Positions 46,698 to 58,788 of a stretch of 64,000 nt of DNA are shown here, in pieces (within the stretch, counting starts at the first letter, position 1; the number at the start of each line of letters is the position of its first letter). Made by a program: the position numbers and the translations under genes. The notes under the pieces are model-generated. The model saw only the letters and a program-made list of their open reading frames with translations, made no database searches and was not told the DNA's origin. Where the stretch lies: the NCBI GenBank assembly GCA_022393335.1, contig JAJEKB010020027.1, positions 144,435-208,434 of the forward strand. The letters run 5' to 3'. The DNA is from Macrotrachela quadricornifera (taxonomy: Eukaryota > Rotifera > Eurotatoria > Philodinida > Philodinidae).

Positions 46698-48982
46698 TTT
46701 CTGTTTAAATATATTTTTTTTTGTGATTTAAAAAGCGTAATTCAAACAGAAAATACTCTTTCATCACTGTTAGATAAAAGAATTTTTTCTCTTCTCTAGT
46801 AAACATTCAAGATAACGAGACAGATAGGGTCTAATGATATTCTTACAGCACACCAATAGAACAGAAATGTCCATTGCTGTACTGTGACAAACTGCAAAAA
46901 TATTGCCACGCTCCTAGCGCAATCGTTTTCAGAATCATATTTAGAATCTCACAGCTATGATTGCCTTCAATTAAAACTTTTGTTATTAATCGATGAGATT
47001 TGTTGAATTCAAGTGTTGTATTTGTGGTCACTAAAACTGCAAATTCATGCTTTCTTGCAATATGTACGAAAAAAACTATCGCCATCATGCAAGTCTTAAT
47101 ATAGTATGAATATGCTCAGAAGAGTTCGTACCTTCAGCTTAATCTTTCTTAGATATCTGCTTTTTAAGGCAGTTTTTAGTAAAACCCTGTGGTTTCTTCA
47201 GGTTCACTTAAAGTTTTGTGTAAAGAAAGATCTCAATGAGATTAGTTTATTTTGAATGTGAAGCATTTTGAGATACCTTCTGTCCCAAGATACGAGTATA
47301 GGAAAAATATAATGTTTTTTATATCACTTCACAGCTCAATTGATTTTTCAAATGGACGTGAGAGAGATGACGGTATTGCTAAATCCAGTACGCAATTCAA
47401 TGTAACATCATAGTAGCTTCGATGTTACCTACAATATAGATTTGAATTTTGAAAAATCAGTTTTGTTGCCTGATTGCCCACTGCGCCCGTGCAATATAAC
47501 ACTTGGTAACCTAAGAGAAGCACTAAAAGATATTTTTTACTCTGGCACAGATTCGAGATTTAAACTCTAATTACTGTCAAGAGAATTTCTAGTTGAGATT
47601 TTTTTCGTTAACACCTTTCATAATCTCACCATTCTTTCATGATGTGATGTATTTTTAAATATTTCAAAGAAACTATAGCTATACAATAGAATGCAGAAAT
47701 ACAAGAAGCTTTTGTAAACATATATTGTGTCCATCATATACGCTTATTCATATCACCACATGTGCACATATATGGAAAAAATTGAGATCTTTTCCTGTGA
47801 TTTTGTTGCTTCAGTATTCAAGAACTTTTTCTCGGGATCATATTCTTGTTAATTAATGTTTGAAAAAAAAAACTCATTTTCTTCATTTCTCTCATTTTCT
47901 TTGACTTTTTACTTAGGGCACATCAAAAGTAATGATAGTAACGTTTTAATACTGTATATTAAGCTTGAATAAATTTTTTTTTTATGTAGTTAGAGATGAA
48001 TAATATACAATTTTCTAGCGACAGCTGAGAAAATTGAATAAAAATACTTGAAAACACAATTTTGGAAAGACCTATAATAAACGATTCGATGAATCTTCAT
48101 TTCCTCTTTCCAATAATGAATATCACAGTTCTCTATTTTATTTCTATCAAAAGTTATTCAAAAAATACTCATTAACATTTATGAAATGATGACACATGCG
48201 AATAAAACAGGTCTTATGAAAATTTTATTATTATAATATCAGTTGAAGTATGATCATATAGCATAGAAATACAGAGCATTCTTTTCTCTATCAAATTATA
48301 TAAAAAGAAAGTTTTTTGAAATTTAATATACAATATTAAATTATTACTGCCACTACCTTTGGCATACCCTAAGTATATATTTAAATGTAATATTTCTATA
48401 TAGACGATACTGCATATCAGAAGAATTTAGAGTCTCTACGTCATTATTTATGACTTCTGGCGAATTAAATAATACATTATCAAACAATGAATGAGTGAGA
48501 ATGGCATATAAGTTTCTTTTTTTAATTCTCTTTGTTGCATTATTTAATCCCTGAGTCTATCGGTCCTAAAGGATCAATTATGTAGTCTGAATATCATTAT
48601 TAAGTATAAGATATTTATATTATCAAAATAATTTATTTTTTTTTCAGTAAATAGAATATTAATACCCACTAAGGACAATCTTTATTTTTGTTAGTATGCT
48701 AAGAGGGTGGGTAGTGAATTTAGGATAGTTATGCCTTTACAGAAAATAATTTTTCAACGACAAATCTAACTAATCTAAACGATTAAAAATATGAGAATAT
48801 TTTTAACCATAACTAATAAATAGTTTTACGCATATATAACAACAAAAAAAAAGATATAATATTTTGTTCTCTTTTTTTAGATAGAAAAATATCTACAATC
48901 ATTCAACTTCATATTTATATTATCAATAATTTCCAACTGATTCCTTTTTACAAGTTACTCAATCTTTAGTTATTTTCTTATT
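46698..48982. other. Intergenic, nothing recognised
   Basis: AT-rich spacer. The minus-strand frame 46843-47088 has no family features. Confidence 0.4.
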
Positions 48983-50113
48983 ATGTCGAATTCAATCACT
49001 GATCTAATTGCAAATTTAAATACTGCCCTGTTTTGGATCAATCAAATTATTCCACTTGTTCAAATCATTTTTGGAACATTCGGAAATTTATTCAACATCA
49101 TTATATTTACTCGTCGTTCACTACGTACCAATCCATGTTCAATATACTTTTTAGCTGGTTCGATTAACAATATTTTTATTATCTATGTACCTTTACTTAC
49201 GCGTTATCTATCAAGTAGTTGGTATTTAGATCCATCCAATACGAATACTATCTTGTGTAAATTACGGCTTTTTTTCTCATATTCTTCTCTCTCTCTTATC
49301 TTATGGTTTACTACACTTGCTAGTATAGATCGATTTCTCTCGAGTTCACACAATGTGAGACTTCGTCGATTAAGTAGTTTACCAATAGCTCAAAAAAGTG
49401 TTGTATCAATTACTATATTCATGTTTCTTATTCATGTGCACGTCTTAATTTTTAATAAATCTGATTGGAGTGGGAATATAATCAGTTGCGGTATTTTTTC
49501 GTCTGATTACAATATTTTCTTCAACTTGTTTACTGTTGTTATTTACTACATTGTACCAATCATTCTAATGAGCATTTTTGGTATTTTGATGATTCTCAAC
49601 GTTCGATATAGTCATAATCGTGTGGCTCCTCAAGAAAATAATGCACGAAATGAACGTTTTCGCTCAAATGATCGACAATTGTTTATAATGCTTTTATTTC
49701 AAGTATTGATCACTACTCTCATTTCGATTCCTTTTCTTATTTTCAATCTATATAATACAATCGCTATAACCATATTGAAAAATAGACTTTCAATATCTGA
49801 ATCGGTTATTTACAGTTTTGCATTTAATTTCTTTCGAATCGTATACTATACTAATTCTATTGTTGGATTTTATATTTATACACTGACTAGTTCCAGATTT
49901 CGAGCCGAACTGAAACGTTGTATTCAATTTGGATTGAAATTCGCTCTGACAACAATTGGTATAGCACGATGTTCATTGTTGAGAACTCAACGAGCATTAA
50001 TCGATGAGAATCGAACGGATACCAATAATCTGTTTTTAAAACGAAGTGCAAGACGAAGTGTTGTTCGTGATATTCAACACCAAGAAGCAATGATCAATAC
50101 CTCTGCAGTATAG
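48983..50113 (+). CDS. Rhodopsin-type GPCR (FMRFamide-receptor-like), single exon
   Basis: 376 aa with seven hydrophobic segments. TM1 carries G-T-F-G-N-L-F-N, followed by the family loop R-R-S-L-R-T-N-P-C-S-I-Y-F-L-A-G. TM3 ends T-L-A-S-I-D-R-F-L-S-S, where D-R replaces D-R-Y, and the pre-TM3 Cys (I-L-C-K-L-R) can pair with the loop 2 Cys (I-I-S-C-G-I). A basic third loop, TM6, and TM7 with Y-T-N-S-I-V-G-F-Y-I-Y complete the core. A tail of about 70 residues is rich in Arg and Ser. It is uninterrupted by introns, unlike the three-exon relative at 42639, although the two share loop 1 and the D-R region. Ligand unknown. Confidence 0.9.
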   Translation: MSNSITDLIANLNTALFWINQIIPLVQIIFGTFGNLFNIIIFTRRSLRTNPCSIYFLAGSINNIFIIYVPLLTRYLSSSWYLDPSNTNTILCKLRLFFSYSSLSLILWFTTLASIDRFLSSSHNVRLRRLSSLPIAQKSVVSITIFMFLIHVHVLIFNKSDWSGNIISCGIFSSDYNIFFNLFTVVIYYIVPIILMSIFGILMILNVRYSHNRVAPQENNARNERFRSNDRQLFIMLLFQVLITTLISIPFLIFNLYNTIAITILKNRLSISESVIYSFAFNFFRIVYYTNSIVGFYIYTLTSSRFRAELKRCIQFGLKFALTTIGIARCSLLRTQRALIDENRTDTNNLFLKRSARRSVVRDIQHQEAMINTSAV

Positions 50114-50247
50114 ACATAGTACGGCACACGGTAAAGTTAGATCATCGTCTACAAACTATACATTGATGTCATTAAAAGAAAATAAATTTCAATTCATTAT
50201 ATTTTGTTGATACTATGAAAGTTACTACACCGATAGATTGTATCAGT

Positions 50248-50337
50248 ATGCCAGACGAAATTGTTAAGGCTGTAGTTTTTCTTGCTTCAGATGTTAGGAA
50301 TTATATCATTAGTATTGAACTTTCTGGTGATGGATAA
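50248..50337 (+). pseudogene. C-terminal scrap of a classical SDR oxidoreductase
   Basis: A 30-codon stretch ending in TAA encodes P-D-E-I-V-K-A-V-V-F-L-A-S-D and then S-I-E-L-S-G-D-G, the C-terminal signature of FabG-type short-chain dehydrogenases (P-E-E-I-A-x-x-V-x-F-L-A-S-D ... D-G-G). No Rossmann motif or YxxxK is found upstream, only the end of a GPCR gene. It is a relic or an orphan exon; too short to be functional alone. Confidence 0.6.
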
Positions 50338-50751
50338 GTACTTTATTTAATCTACTTAATAGTGAGAAATAGCTAATTCAAACAGAATGGCAATGGAAAA
50401 GTAACAATTTTTGTAGTGAAGATTTTTATGATACACAATAATATATGAATATATATTAATGAAATATCAAAATTGAGTCATTTCATGAACTACTTCTACT
50501 AAGTCTGTTTCTTATTTGTTTGAAAAGAAGCAATACAAACGTTTTGCTTATCTTTATGTGATCACATCAATCGAAGATATTTTGAAGTGATGGATAGGTA
50601 ATGTTTGTGAAATACGCCTAAATCTGATTATGAATTCACGTATCTTCGGTATTCTTTGTTTGGATATTGAATTCTTCACACTGACTGAACTGATGAATAC
50701 GTTAAGATTATTAACAGAAAGATAATATACATGAGTTTTCAGACAATTTAT

Positions 50752-51045
50752 TCCCTTTTCTAAACGAAAGGGTTATACGGTCGTAAATTTCTTTAAAGTT
50801 TGTCTGTCTGCCTATCCTAACCAATCAAAAAACAGCAATGATTATATCAATAATACTACAACGTAAAGTTCCTGAAAACGTTTTTAAAAGGTTTTTGGCG
50901 TCGCGAAATTGAACGGTACCATTATTTTTTTTATTATTTTGCAAAAAATTTTGTTTTACCCCAAAAAACTGATTTTTTTATAAAATTTGACCAGCGCGCT
51001 TTTAAGGATGAGGAATCAATTAGTGGAATTAGAATTCAAAAGTTT
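50752..51045 (+). repeat. Diverged dispersed repeat, copy 1
   Basis: Shares with the copy at 52995-53222, in the same order, the words TTATTCCCTTTTCTAAACGA / AAGGGTTATA, TAAAGTTTGTCTGTCT, TTTATAAAATTTGAC and CTTTTAAGGATGAGGAATCA. The minus strand of 17722-17640 is a third relative. Confidence 0.6.
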
Positions 51046-52994
51046 GGAAATCTACTACTTCGTCGACCGAAGGGAGATTGATACGAAAAAAAGTGAAATG
51101 CGTTTGTTTGTTTGTGCCAGATCAAGGGTCATCAAAACATGTTCTTAGAGAAATCAACAAGAAATCTCCACTTTGAAAAAATCGAATCTTAATGTTTCAA
51201 CAAAGGTTCTCGAGGTGGAGGGATCGCATAGTAACATTAATTTTTGATTTTTTTAAATAAGTTTTTTACGAAATAACGATTTCTCTCGCGGATTGGAGGA
51301 GAGATCATATAACATAAAATAAATTTGTAGTTATGCAGGTATGCTCTCTTCTAAGGCTGCTCTGTATCATTCTGTATTCAAGTCAATCTGAAAACGTTGT
51401 CAGTTAGATTAATATCAAAAGCTCGTAATATTCTAGTTCAAAACTATATATTCGTTATCGAGCACGGAATATACGAATTCGAAGTCAATAAAAATGTTTG
51501 CGATCTATTTTTTAGGTTTCTTTGATGAGCTGCTGGCTGTTTTAAGCTTGACTCATAGATATTCGAAGGTCGTGAATCTATTTTCGATATTAATTCTAAT
51601 ATAAACAGTTTTCTTTGTTGATTACTATATGTAGAATCTTCGAGTGAGATTTGCACAAAAATATGTAAAATACAAAATGACTGTTTGAAGTTGTGTTGTT
51701 GAGTCTCCATAGATATCAACCGTAAAATTATATTCCAAAATAGGTGAAGCTCTTTCCCAGAAAATATCCAGTAGCTTTTTGAGAAGAGTTTAAATGAGAT
51801 GTATCCATTAACCTAAGAGCTGAACTAACATCGATTGATGTGGCGGCGTTAAGTATGCAAACGACTAGACGTTGATTTAAAAGCTTTATCGTAAGCACGA
51901 TAAGTGAGAGTGGAGGCGCTTTGAGCGAATGACAAATGATTTGATTCTTGAGGTAAAATATTTTTTCGTTAGATATTTGACGTAAAAAGAACTACCATTA
52001 AAGGAGTTCTGAATCTTAATATGGTGTTATTTGCTTGTTGTTATTCCGAATTTCTGCTCACTTAACTCTGAACATCATACATTTTTTCTTATATCAGGAG
52101 ATCATAACGAACAAATACTACGGGAAATTCCAATGAAAAGTTGGAGTGAAATGTTATATTCCTGTTTACTTGACTGAGAGGGAAAGTCATATCAAAAAAC
52201 ATAATTCTGTGTGTGTGTGTTTGTTCAGGGTAGTAGGTCAGACTAAAGTAACTTAGCTGAAATCAATGGAAACGCTACGTTTTGTCTCAGTTTCTCGTTA
52301 TGAACTACGGTTGTACTATAGTCCAGGTAACTCATGGTAGTACTCTATCAATGCACCATAAAAGTCAAAAAATGTTATCTATGATGAGAAAATCATGGGT
52401 GGCTGATATTTTTGGTTTTAGAAGTCATGAAATGTGGGAGACTCGTTCATACTGAACTAGCTATAGAATTGCATTTCTTGACCATTTATCTATCAATAAT
52501 TCTCGAAATAGATAGAATGAATTCAGTCGAGAATTAAGTGAATCACCTTTGACGTGCGTTACTTGTATTTTAAGATAAGATGAACGAAAAAATTTGAAGT
52601 TTTCGCAATAAACTATTCTCACAAGAACTTGTCTCTGTGTAAAGTTTCAAGTCGAAACTGGAAATTCTGTTTTTCTGGTGTTCCTGAGGGGAATTACGAG
52701 ATTCGACGAAAAATACTCTAAAAATGCAATATTATCGCAGTAATAACCTATTAGCTCGAAGTCAAAAGCGGTTGAACAATCTTGTGAGTTCTCTCGTAAG
52801 AACAATCCTACATCTATTATTATATTATTTTAACATTGATCGTGATAATAACGATTCTAATGATCAAAATGAAATCAGCAATATTATTGCCAAGAATAAT
52901 ATTCATGCTGTCCATAATCTATGTTACTACTGATTATAGTGTAAGCAATACTTCAGTGAACTACAAATATATTTCTGTACTTCTTTTTGTACTG

Positions 52995-53222
52995 CTTATT
53001 ATTCCCTTTTTTGAAAGAAAAGGTTATATGACGTTAAAATACGACAGATAAAATGCTTAAAGTTTGTCTATCTTTGGAATCGAGAAATCACACAGGACCA
53101 TTAGTTCTTTATGATTTTGTAAAAACTTTTTTTTTATTCCAGCAAAATGTTTTTTTCTATAAAATTCGACTAAGGCACTTTTAAGGGTGAGGAATCAATT
53201 GGTGTGACTACGTTTTCCAAAA
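52995..53222 (+). repeat. Diverged dispersed repeat, copy 2
   Basis: Same word order as 50752-51045: TTATTCCCTTTTTTGAAAGA, AAGGTTATA, TTAAAGTTTGTCTATCT, TATAAAATTCGAC, CACTTTTAAGGGTGAGGAAT. It is shorter, lacking about 60 bases of the middle of copy 1. Confidence 0.6.
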
Positions 53223-56205
53223 GTCAAAGGACACCGCCGTTTTTCTCAAAAGTTCTTCAAATGAACTGAAATTTTGCTTACTAGTATACATCAATAAGAG
53301 ACATTTTAGTTCATAATCAATAAAACTATTTTCATCGAAAGTAACATCATAAATTGATTCTAATAATAAAATAAAATCATATTAGAGTATTTTCTGTTAT
53401 TTTTAATTGAGAATTTTCTGAGTATTAAATCTGATCAAAGTTATTTTTCCATGGAGTAAGTTCAAAACAACATAAAAATCAATTAAATTCAAATAATCTT
53501 GTATATTTCAATGCCAATAAATAAAAGAATTAAAACACAACATAGCAAAAAATTACAAACTTTTACAATGACTATTTGAAAGTACAAAGAAGTATTTGTA
53601 CATTTCTCAGTAAACTCTTATATGAACATAAATTGATAGGAGGTTATTTGTTTGAGTATTGTCATGTGTACATTCTATCTAAATATAAGATATAGCTATC
53701 AATCTATTGAAAAAAATAAAAAAGATTGTTACATTTATTTTGTTAGATCAAAATTTTGAAGAATAAATTTTTTTTTGATAAATTATTTATAATATAGAGC
53801 AAGTTTTTCATTTATCTCGGATAATGAAAATGAAAAGAAAAAAAACAAACTCATCTTTCATATTTATTAAGAAATAATATAATTAAATAAATATTTGGAT
53901 TTTATATGAATCATATATAAAACTTATTGATTTTGAATAACTTACAAAAAAATAATTTCTTTTATGCTTTGTAATTTTATCGATATTTTAGTTGTTAATT
54001 ATGTGTTCTTTTTCTAAGAATTAATGTTATAATTATTGTTGAAAATATCGAAATATTTTGTTTTCATGTTAAAATAAATGTTTCATTATTCTCACTTATT
54101 ATAGATATAATTATATATAAATGAATATTTCAGTTCATCATGATAACGTAGTTAAAAAAATTTCGTAATAGAAATATTCAAAGTGTTTAAATTCTTATAA
54201 ACAAATGTACATTCGATCTCCAATAATCATACTTCTCCTCTTTAATCATTTCTGCACGTTGCTATGTTATATGTTGTAAAAAAAAGAATTAACAATGTAT
54301 GAATTTTGATCAAAGAACGAAATGTCAATATTACAAATGAATTTGGCAATCGGCGAAAAAAAGAACTGAAAGAGAAAATACGAATAACGAAACAGTTGAT
54401 TAACAAACACATCATTTCTTTCTTATACGTTTTACTGAACAGAACAGCAAAACAACAGTAAAAAGATTCAAGGTAAACATCGATTGATTTTTTTTACATT
54501 AAAAGAATGTCTTTCAAATGTATATATTTAGTTTTTGTTAATAATGTATCATAAATGGATTTTTTGATTCAGATCAGTCCATGAAAGAAGATCTCTAAAT
54601 GTAATATATCCCTCCATTAGGATGTACAGTGTATTTATTGATCATAGTAAGACTGGAAGAATTCTAAAAAGATTCGTATTTATAGTCAACTCTTTAAAAG
54701 TCATGATGATAGTAAAATAGTCATTCTTCTTTCTCTAGGGATGTCAGAATTTGCTTTTCTTTCAGTTTCATAATCACAGAATATCAACACATTTGCCAAT
54801 ATGTTTTACGAATTTTCAATTGCTCAACAATACGCGTGTATATGCTTTTTTTCCCCTTTTTTTACTATAAAGCTTTATATAGTTTCTAGATAGATATGTC
54901 AATGACGAGTTTTGCTTCTAGAAGTTTAACGTCATATATGCGCACTAGATTCATAAATATCCAGATCTACGTTCATATTTTGTATTCTTAGAGATGCAGT
55001 AAGCGACACGTCTGAAAATAGGCTTCATTGCCCTAACATTTTTATCCTGTGTTTTAGTTAGATCTCAGATTTTTTTGTTACCGGAGTTAGATGTGACTTG
55101 AGGCAAAAGTCATAAAATTTAGACGTAGTAGACTCTAGCTGCACATAAGAGCCATTCATAACTTGTTTATTACGAGATTATCATCAAAATTGGTTGAAAA
55201 ATATGTAAAATGTGCCGATCAATGAAAATTAATCGAAAAAAATCTAGAGTATTTCACATAATTATTAGATTGAGAGTTCGAAGACTATCTACCTAGATTC
55301 GAATCCAAAAACGTTGTATTCAATGGACTATGTTTCAAGGTCACTATTCAATCAAAACAAGGCGAAAGCTTAATGGCTTCTTAAAAAAAAAATTCTATTA
55401 TAGGTTGCAAACTCATCTCTGACTTGCACTAATGTTATGCATTAATAAATTTGAGTTCGAAATAAAAAATATTAATGCTGTTTCGTTTGAATAGCATAGC
55501 ATAAAAAAAGTTTCTCCGTATTTTTATGCTGTCGGTAAAAGTCTTATAAAAAATATCGAGCCTATCTTAGATTTAAAGCGTTCCGCTGTCCATGGATCTG
55601 ATAGAGCAAACGTTTTTGTTCAACTCAGTAATAAGTTTACCCATGTAGTAATTTTCCATTTATGATAACAAAATTAAAATTGCGATGAAACTTAATGGAG
55701 GATTCTCAGAGCGCGAATAGAATGGAAGAAAGCAGGGATTTTCTTCAAGTATATTTGGTGTATATCAAAAAAACGGTACTTGCTGAACTGATAGATCTAC
55801 TCATGGGCTAAAAGATGGCCCATTTAGTCTTTTTATATGAATTTGAAAGAAAGGCGCAAAATCATTAATATGAAAACGAATGTATTGAAAGTATGTCATT
55901 TTGGGGCATTGCAACATTGACCGGATGTAATTCCATAGTTAATCGTTCGAACATCTCTTTGCATAGAGTTTTATAGAGAATTTCACAGACAATGTTCGTT
56001 ACATGCGTATTTAGTTGCTAATAATTTTCAAAATTGAAGTTAATGAAAAGCAATAGTTAATGCATAGATAGAATTTAGTCAGGAGTTAAACGAATCGCAT
56101 CGATGAGCTTCATCTTGAACTAGAACGGCGAAAAAAGATCAAAAATAAGTTCTTGTCAGAAATATAATTATAACTTAAGAAATATCTATTCTGTTATGAT
56201 GGCTA

Positions 56206-56785
56206 GAGAATACATCCTATTCCGCAATGTTGAACATTACCGGAATCAGTTCTGTCTAGGATCTAATTCCCACCGTTTCCGGAAACAGATACTAACGTAA
56301 TATGATTCAATTCTGTCATCAGGTGAACGCATCCAAAACTGAATTTCCGGAACCGGATTTACCCGGAATTAGTGGAACTAGTACCGATTCCGGAACAGAG
56401 ACCGACATCGGGCCATTATATACCCTTCATGCTGATGACATAATAAGCGAATAAAAACGTTATTCGCTGCGGATAATTGATTTTATTCGTATATTATGTC
56501 ATCAGCAAGAAGGGTCTATCGGGTCAGCGTCACGTTGATTGTTGCGACCTCATGTCGGACACTGTTTCGGAATCATTGGGAATTACACCGAAATCCTAGG
56601 AATTCCGGAAGTTGACGGAATCACTTCTTATAGTCGGATTCGATTCCGGATATTCTCGGAATTGGTGGAACCGATTCCGGAATTGATGTTGGTAAAGACT
56701 TGATGTATTTCCGGAATCGATGGAATTAGTGCCTATGCAGAACTAATGCCCTAATGTTCAACATCGCGGATTAGGATGACTGCTC
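56206..56785 (+). mobile_element. TTCCGGAA-array transposon family, copy 3 (580 bp)
   Basis: Ends GAGAATACATCCTATTCCGC and, reversed from the right, GAGCAGTCATCCTAATCCGC, each continuing GATGTTGAACATTA or close to it. An identical 8-bp duplication, gatggcta, lies at 56198-56205 and 56786-56793. The interior has TTCCGGAAT palindromes plus a nested hairpin at about 56412-56530 (ACCCTTCATGCTGATGACAT and its complement). No coding capacity. Confidence 0.88.
56412..56530. repeat. Nested hairpin inside transposon copy 3
   Basis: Arms GCTGATGACATAATAAGCGA and TAAAA against their complement TTTTATTCGTATATTATGTC and ATCAGC, with a loop of about 25 bp around AACGTTATTCGCTGCGGAT. It may be a second small element inserted into the first. 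Confidence 0.7.
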
Positions 56786-56891
56786 GATGGCTAAGGAAAT
56801 CAAAATAGTGTAAATAAAATGAAAACTCTCGTCAAACTACGTTGGGAGACTAAAACATGAGTTTTATTGATGTTTATTATTGTATTTGAAA

Positions 56892-58788
56892 TAGGGATGC
56901 AACGGTGACGAAAACCGGTTAGAACCGAAAACCGTTCCACCGAAAACCGGCATGAACCGACAAACGGTGCACCGAAAACCGGTAGAAACCGATTTTCGTT
57001 CAGCTTTTAGCAGAGTATATTCCTTCTACTGTAAGAAAGCCTTTATGAAAAAAATACTTTCTTGATCCGTTTGCGTCAGGATCAAAGCTCAAAACAACAT
57101 TAGAATTACAACTTTCGCAACTTCCGCTTCGTCTTCTCTATTTCGGACATCTCAGAGGTCCTGAAGCCGTATATTGAGAGGCTATCCTTGGGCTTCCAAC
57201 TGCTATGCTATGGATGTACCCTTGGGTCGTCAACTATTACACTACAAGGGTATCCTTCGCTCCTCATCCACTCTATTATGGGGGTACCCACGGCTCCTCA
57301 ACTGCTATACTATAGGGATGCCCTTGGATTCTAAACTTAGGGATGGCATCAAATATTTACTTTACTAGTAACTCAGTGCCTATCTTAAATCTCTGGTCGT
57401 TACGTCAGCTTTTATATTAGCTGACAAACGCGCCAATCAGATAACAGCAAATTAAAACTCCCTTATTTCACGAGTAACCATAGAAGATTCTATGAAGACT
57501 TTTGTAGAGCACCCTTGATAACCTCCAATTGGCCCGAACAACCCTATGTTCCGTCTTTATCTTCATGGAGAAAAACCGCCTCGAAATCTGGTTGGCTGAA
57601 AATCTTTCACAAAAGCCAATCAGATTGCAGGAAGTTGTAACTCCCTTATTTCACGGGTAACCATAGAAGATTCTATGGGGACTTTTGTAGAGCACCTTTG
57701 ATAACCTCCAATTGGCCCGAACAACCGTATGTTCCATTTTTATCTGGATGGAGAAAAACCGCTTCGAAACCTCATTGGCTGAAAATCTCTCGTAAGAGCC
57801 AGTCAGATTGCAGGAAGTTGTAACTTCCTGATTTCACGGACAACCGTAGCAGATTCTATGAGGACTTTTGTAGAGCACCCTTGATAACCTCAAATTGACC
57901 CGAACAACCCTATGTTCCGTCTTTATCTTCATGGAAAAAAACCGCCTCGAAATCTGATTGGCTGAAACTATTTTGTAACGTCCAATCAGATTTCGAGGCG
58001 GTTTTTCTCCATTAGAATAAAGATGGAACATAGGGTTATTCGGGCCAATTGAAGGTTATCAAGGGTGCTCTACAAAAGTCTTCATAGAATCTTCTATGGT
58101 TACTCGTGAAATAAGGGAGTTTTAATTTGGTGTTATCTGATTGGCGCGTTTGTCAGCTAATATAAAAGCTGACGTAACGACCAGAGATTTAAGATAGGCA
58201 CTGAGTTACTAGTAAAGTAAATATTTGATGCCACCCCTAAGTTGACGATCCATGGATACTCCCATAATAGAGTGGAAGAGAAGCGAAGGGTACCGCTGTA
58301 GTGTAACAGTGGAGGACCCAATGGTACCTCCATAGTATAGCAGTTAAGAATCCAAGGGTACTCTTGTAGTATAGCACTTGAGGACCCAAAAGTAGCCTCC
58401 TAATATACGGCTTAAGGACCTCTGAGATCTCCGAAATAGAAAGGAAGACTAACCTCGAGTTTCGAAAATTGTTGTTTTAATGTCGTTCGATCTTTGATCC
58501 TAACACAAATACACGAAAAGAGTATTTTTTTCATAAGCCTCTCCTTAATAGTTGAGAGACTATACTCTGCTAAAAGTTGAACGATAGCCGGTTTCTACCA
58601 GTTTTCGGTGCACCGGTTAATGCCGGTTTTCGGTGGAACGGTTTTCGGTTCTAGCCGGTTTTCGGCGGACCGGTTGTCGGTTGATACCGGTTTTCGGTGG
58701 AACGGTTTTCGGTTGATACCGGTTTTTGGTGGAACGGTTACCGATTCGTACGATCAAGCGGTGACGGTTCGTCATCGTTGCATCCCTA
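56892..58788. mobile_element. Large hAT-like foldback element, 1897 bp
   Basis: Begins TAGGGATGCAACGGTGACGA and ends with its complement CGTTGCATCCCTA; the ends fit YARNG. An identical 8-bp duplication, atttgaaa, flanks both ends (56884-56891 and 58789-58796). Outer arms are arrays of CGAAAACCGGT words. Middle arms (about 57342-57560 and 58020-58244) are near-perfect inverted copies that include AGTAACTCAGTGCCTATCTT. Between them is a tandem array with period about 180 bp. Tandem units of about 45 bp (57170-57340) with ACTGCTATACTATAGG words have an inverted counterpart at 58245-58410. No transposase frame. Confidence 0.88.
57456..57985 (+). repeat. Tandem repeat of about 180-bp units
   Basis: Three units start near 57456, 57637 and 57821 with AACTCCCTTATTTCACG, and each includes CATAGAAGATTCTATG, TTTTGTAGAGCACC, GATAACCTCCAATTGGCCCG and ATGGAGAAAAACCGC. 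A fourth, inverted unit lies at about 57985-58110 as part of the foldback arm. Confidence 0.75.

Larger units (their letters stand above)
50338..56205. other. Long gene-poor stretch
   Basis: No gene recognised over almost 6 kb. It includes two diverged direct repeats (50752-51045 and 52995-53222) and a short (TG)n tract near 52210. The rest is AT-rich. The overlapping frames at 52724-53051 have no family features. Confidence 0.45.

Noticed and set aside
52205..52230. TG dinucleotide tract
   Set aside because: Too short and ordinary to be more than a microsatellite; not telomeric.
57174..57368. 64-codon frame with repeated WGYP-like words
   Set aside because: Lies in tandem units of the foldback hAT-like element.
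56892..58788. CRISPR-like appearance of regularly spaced repeats
   Set aside because: Units are contiguous tandem and inverted copies without unique spacers, and the genome is eukaryotic.
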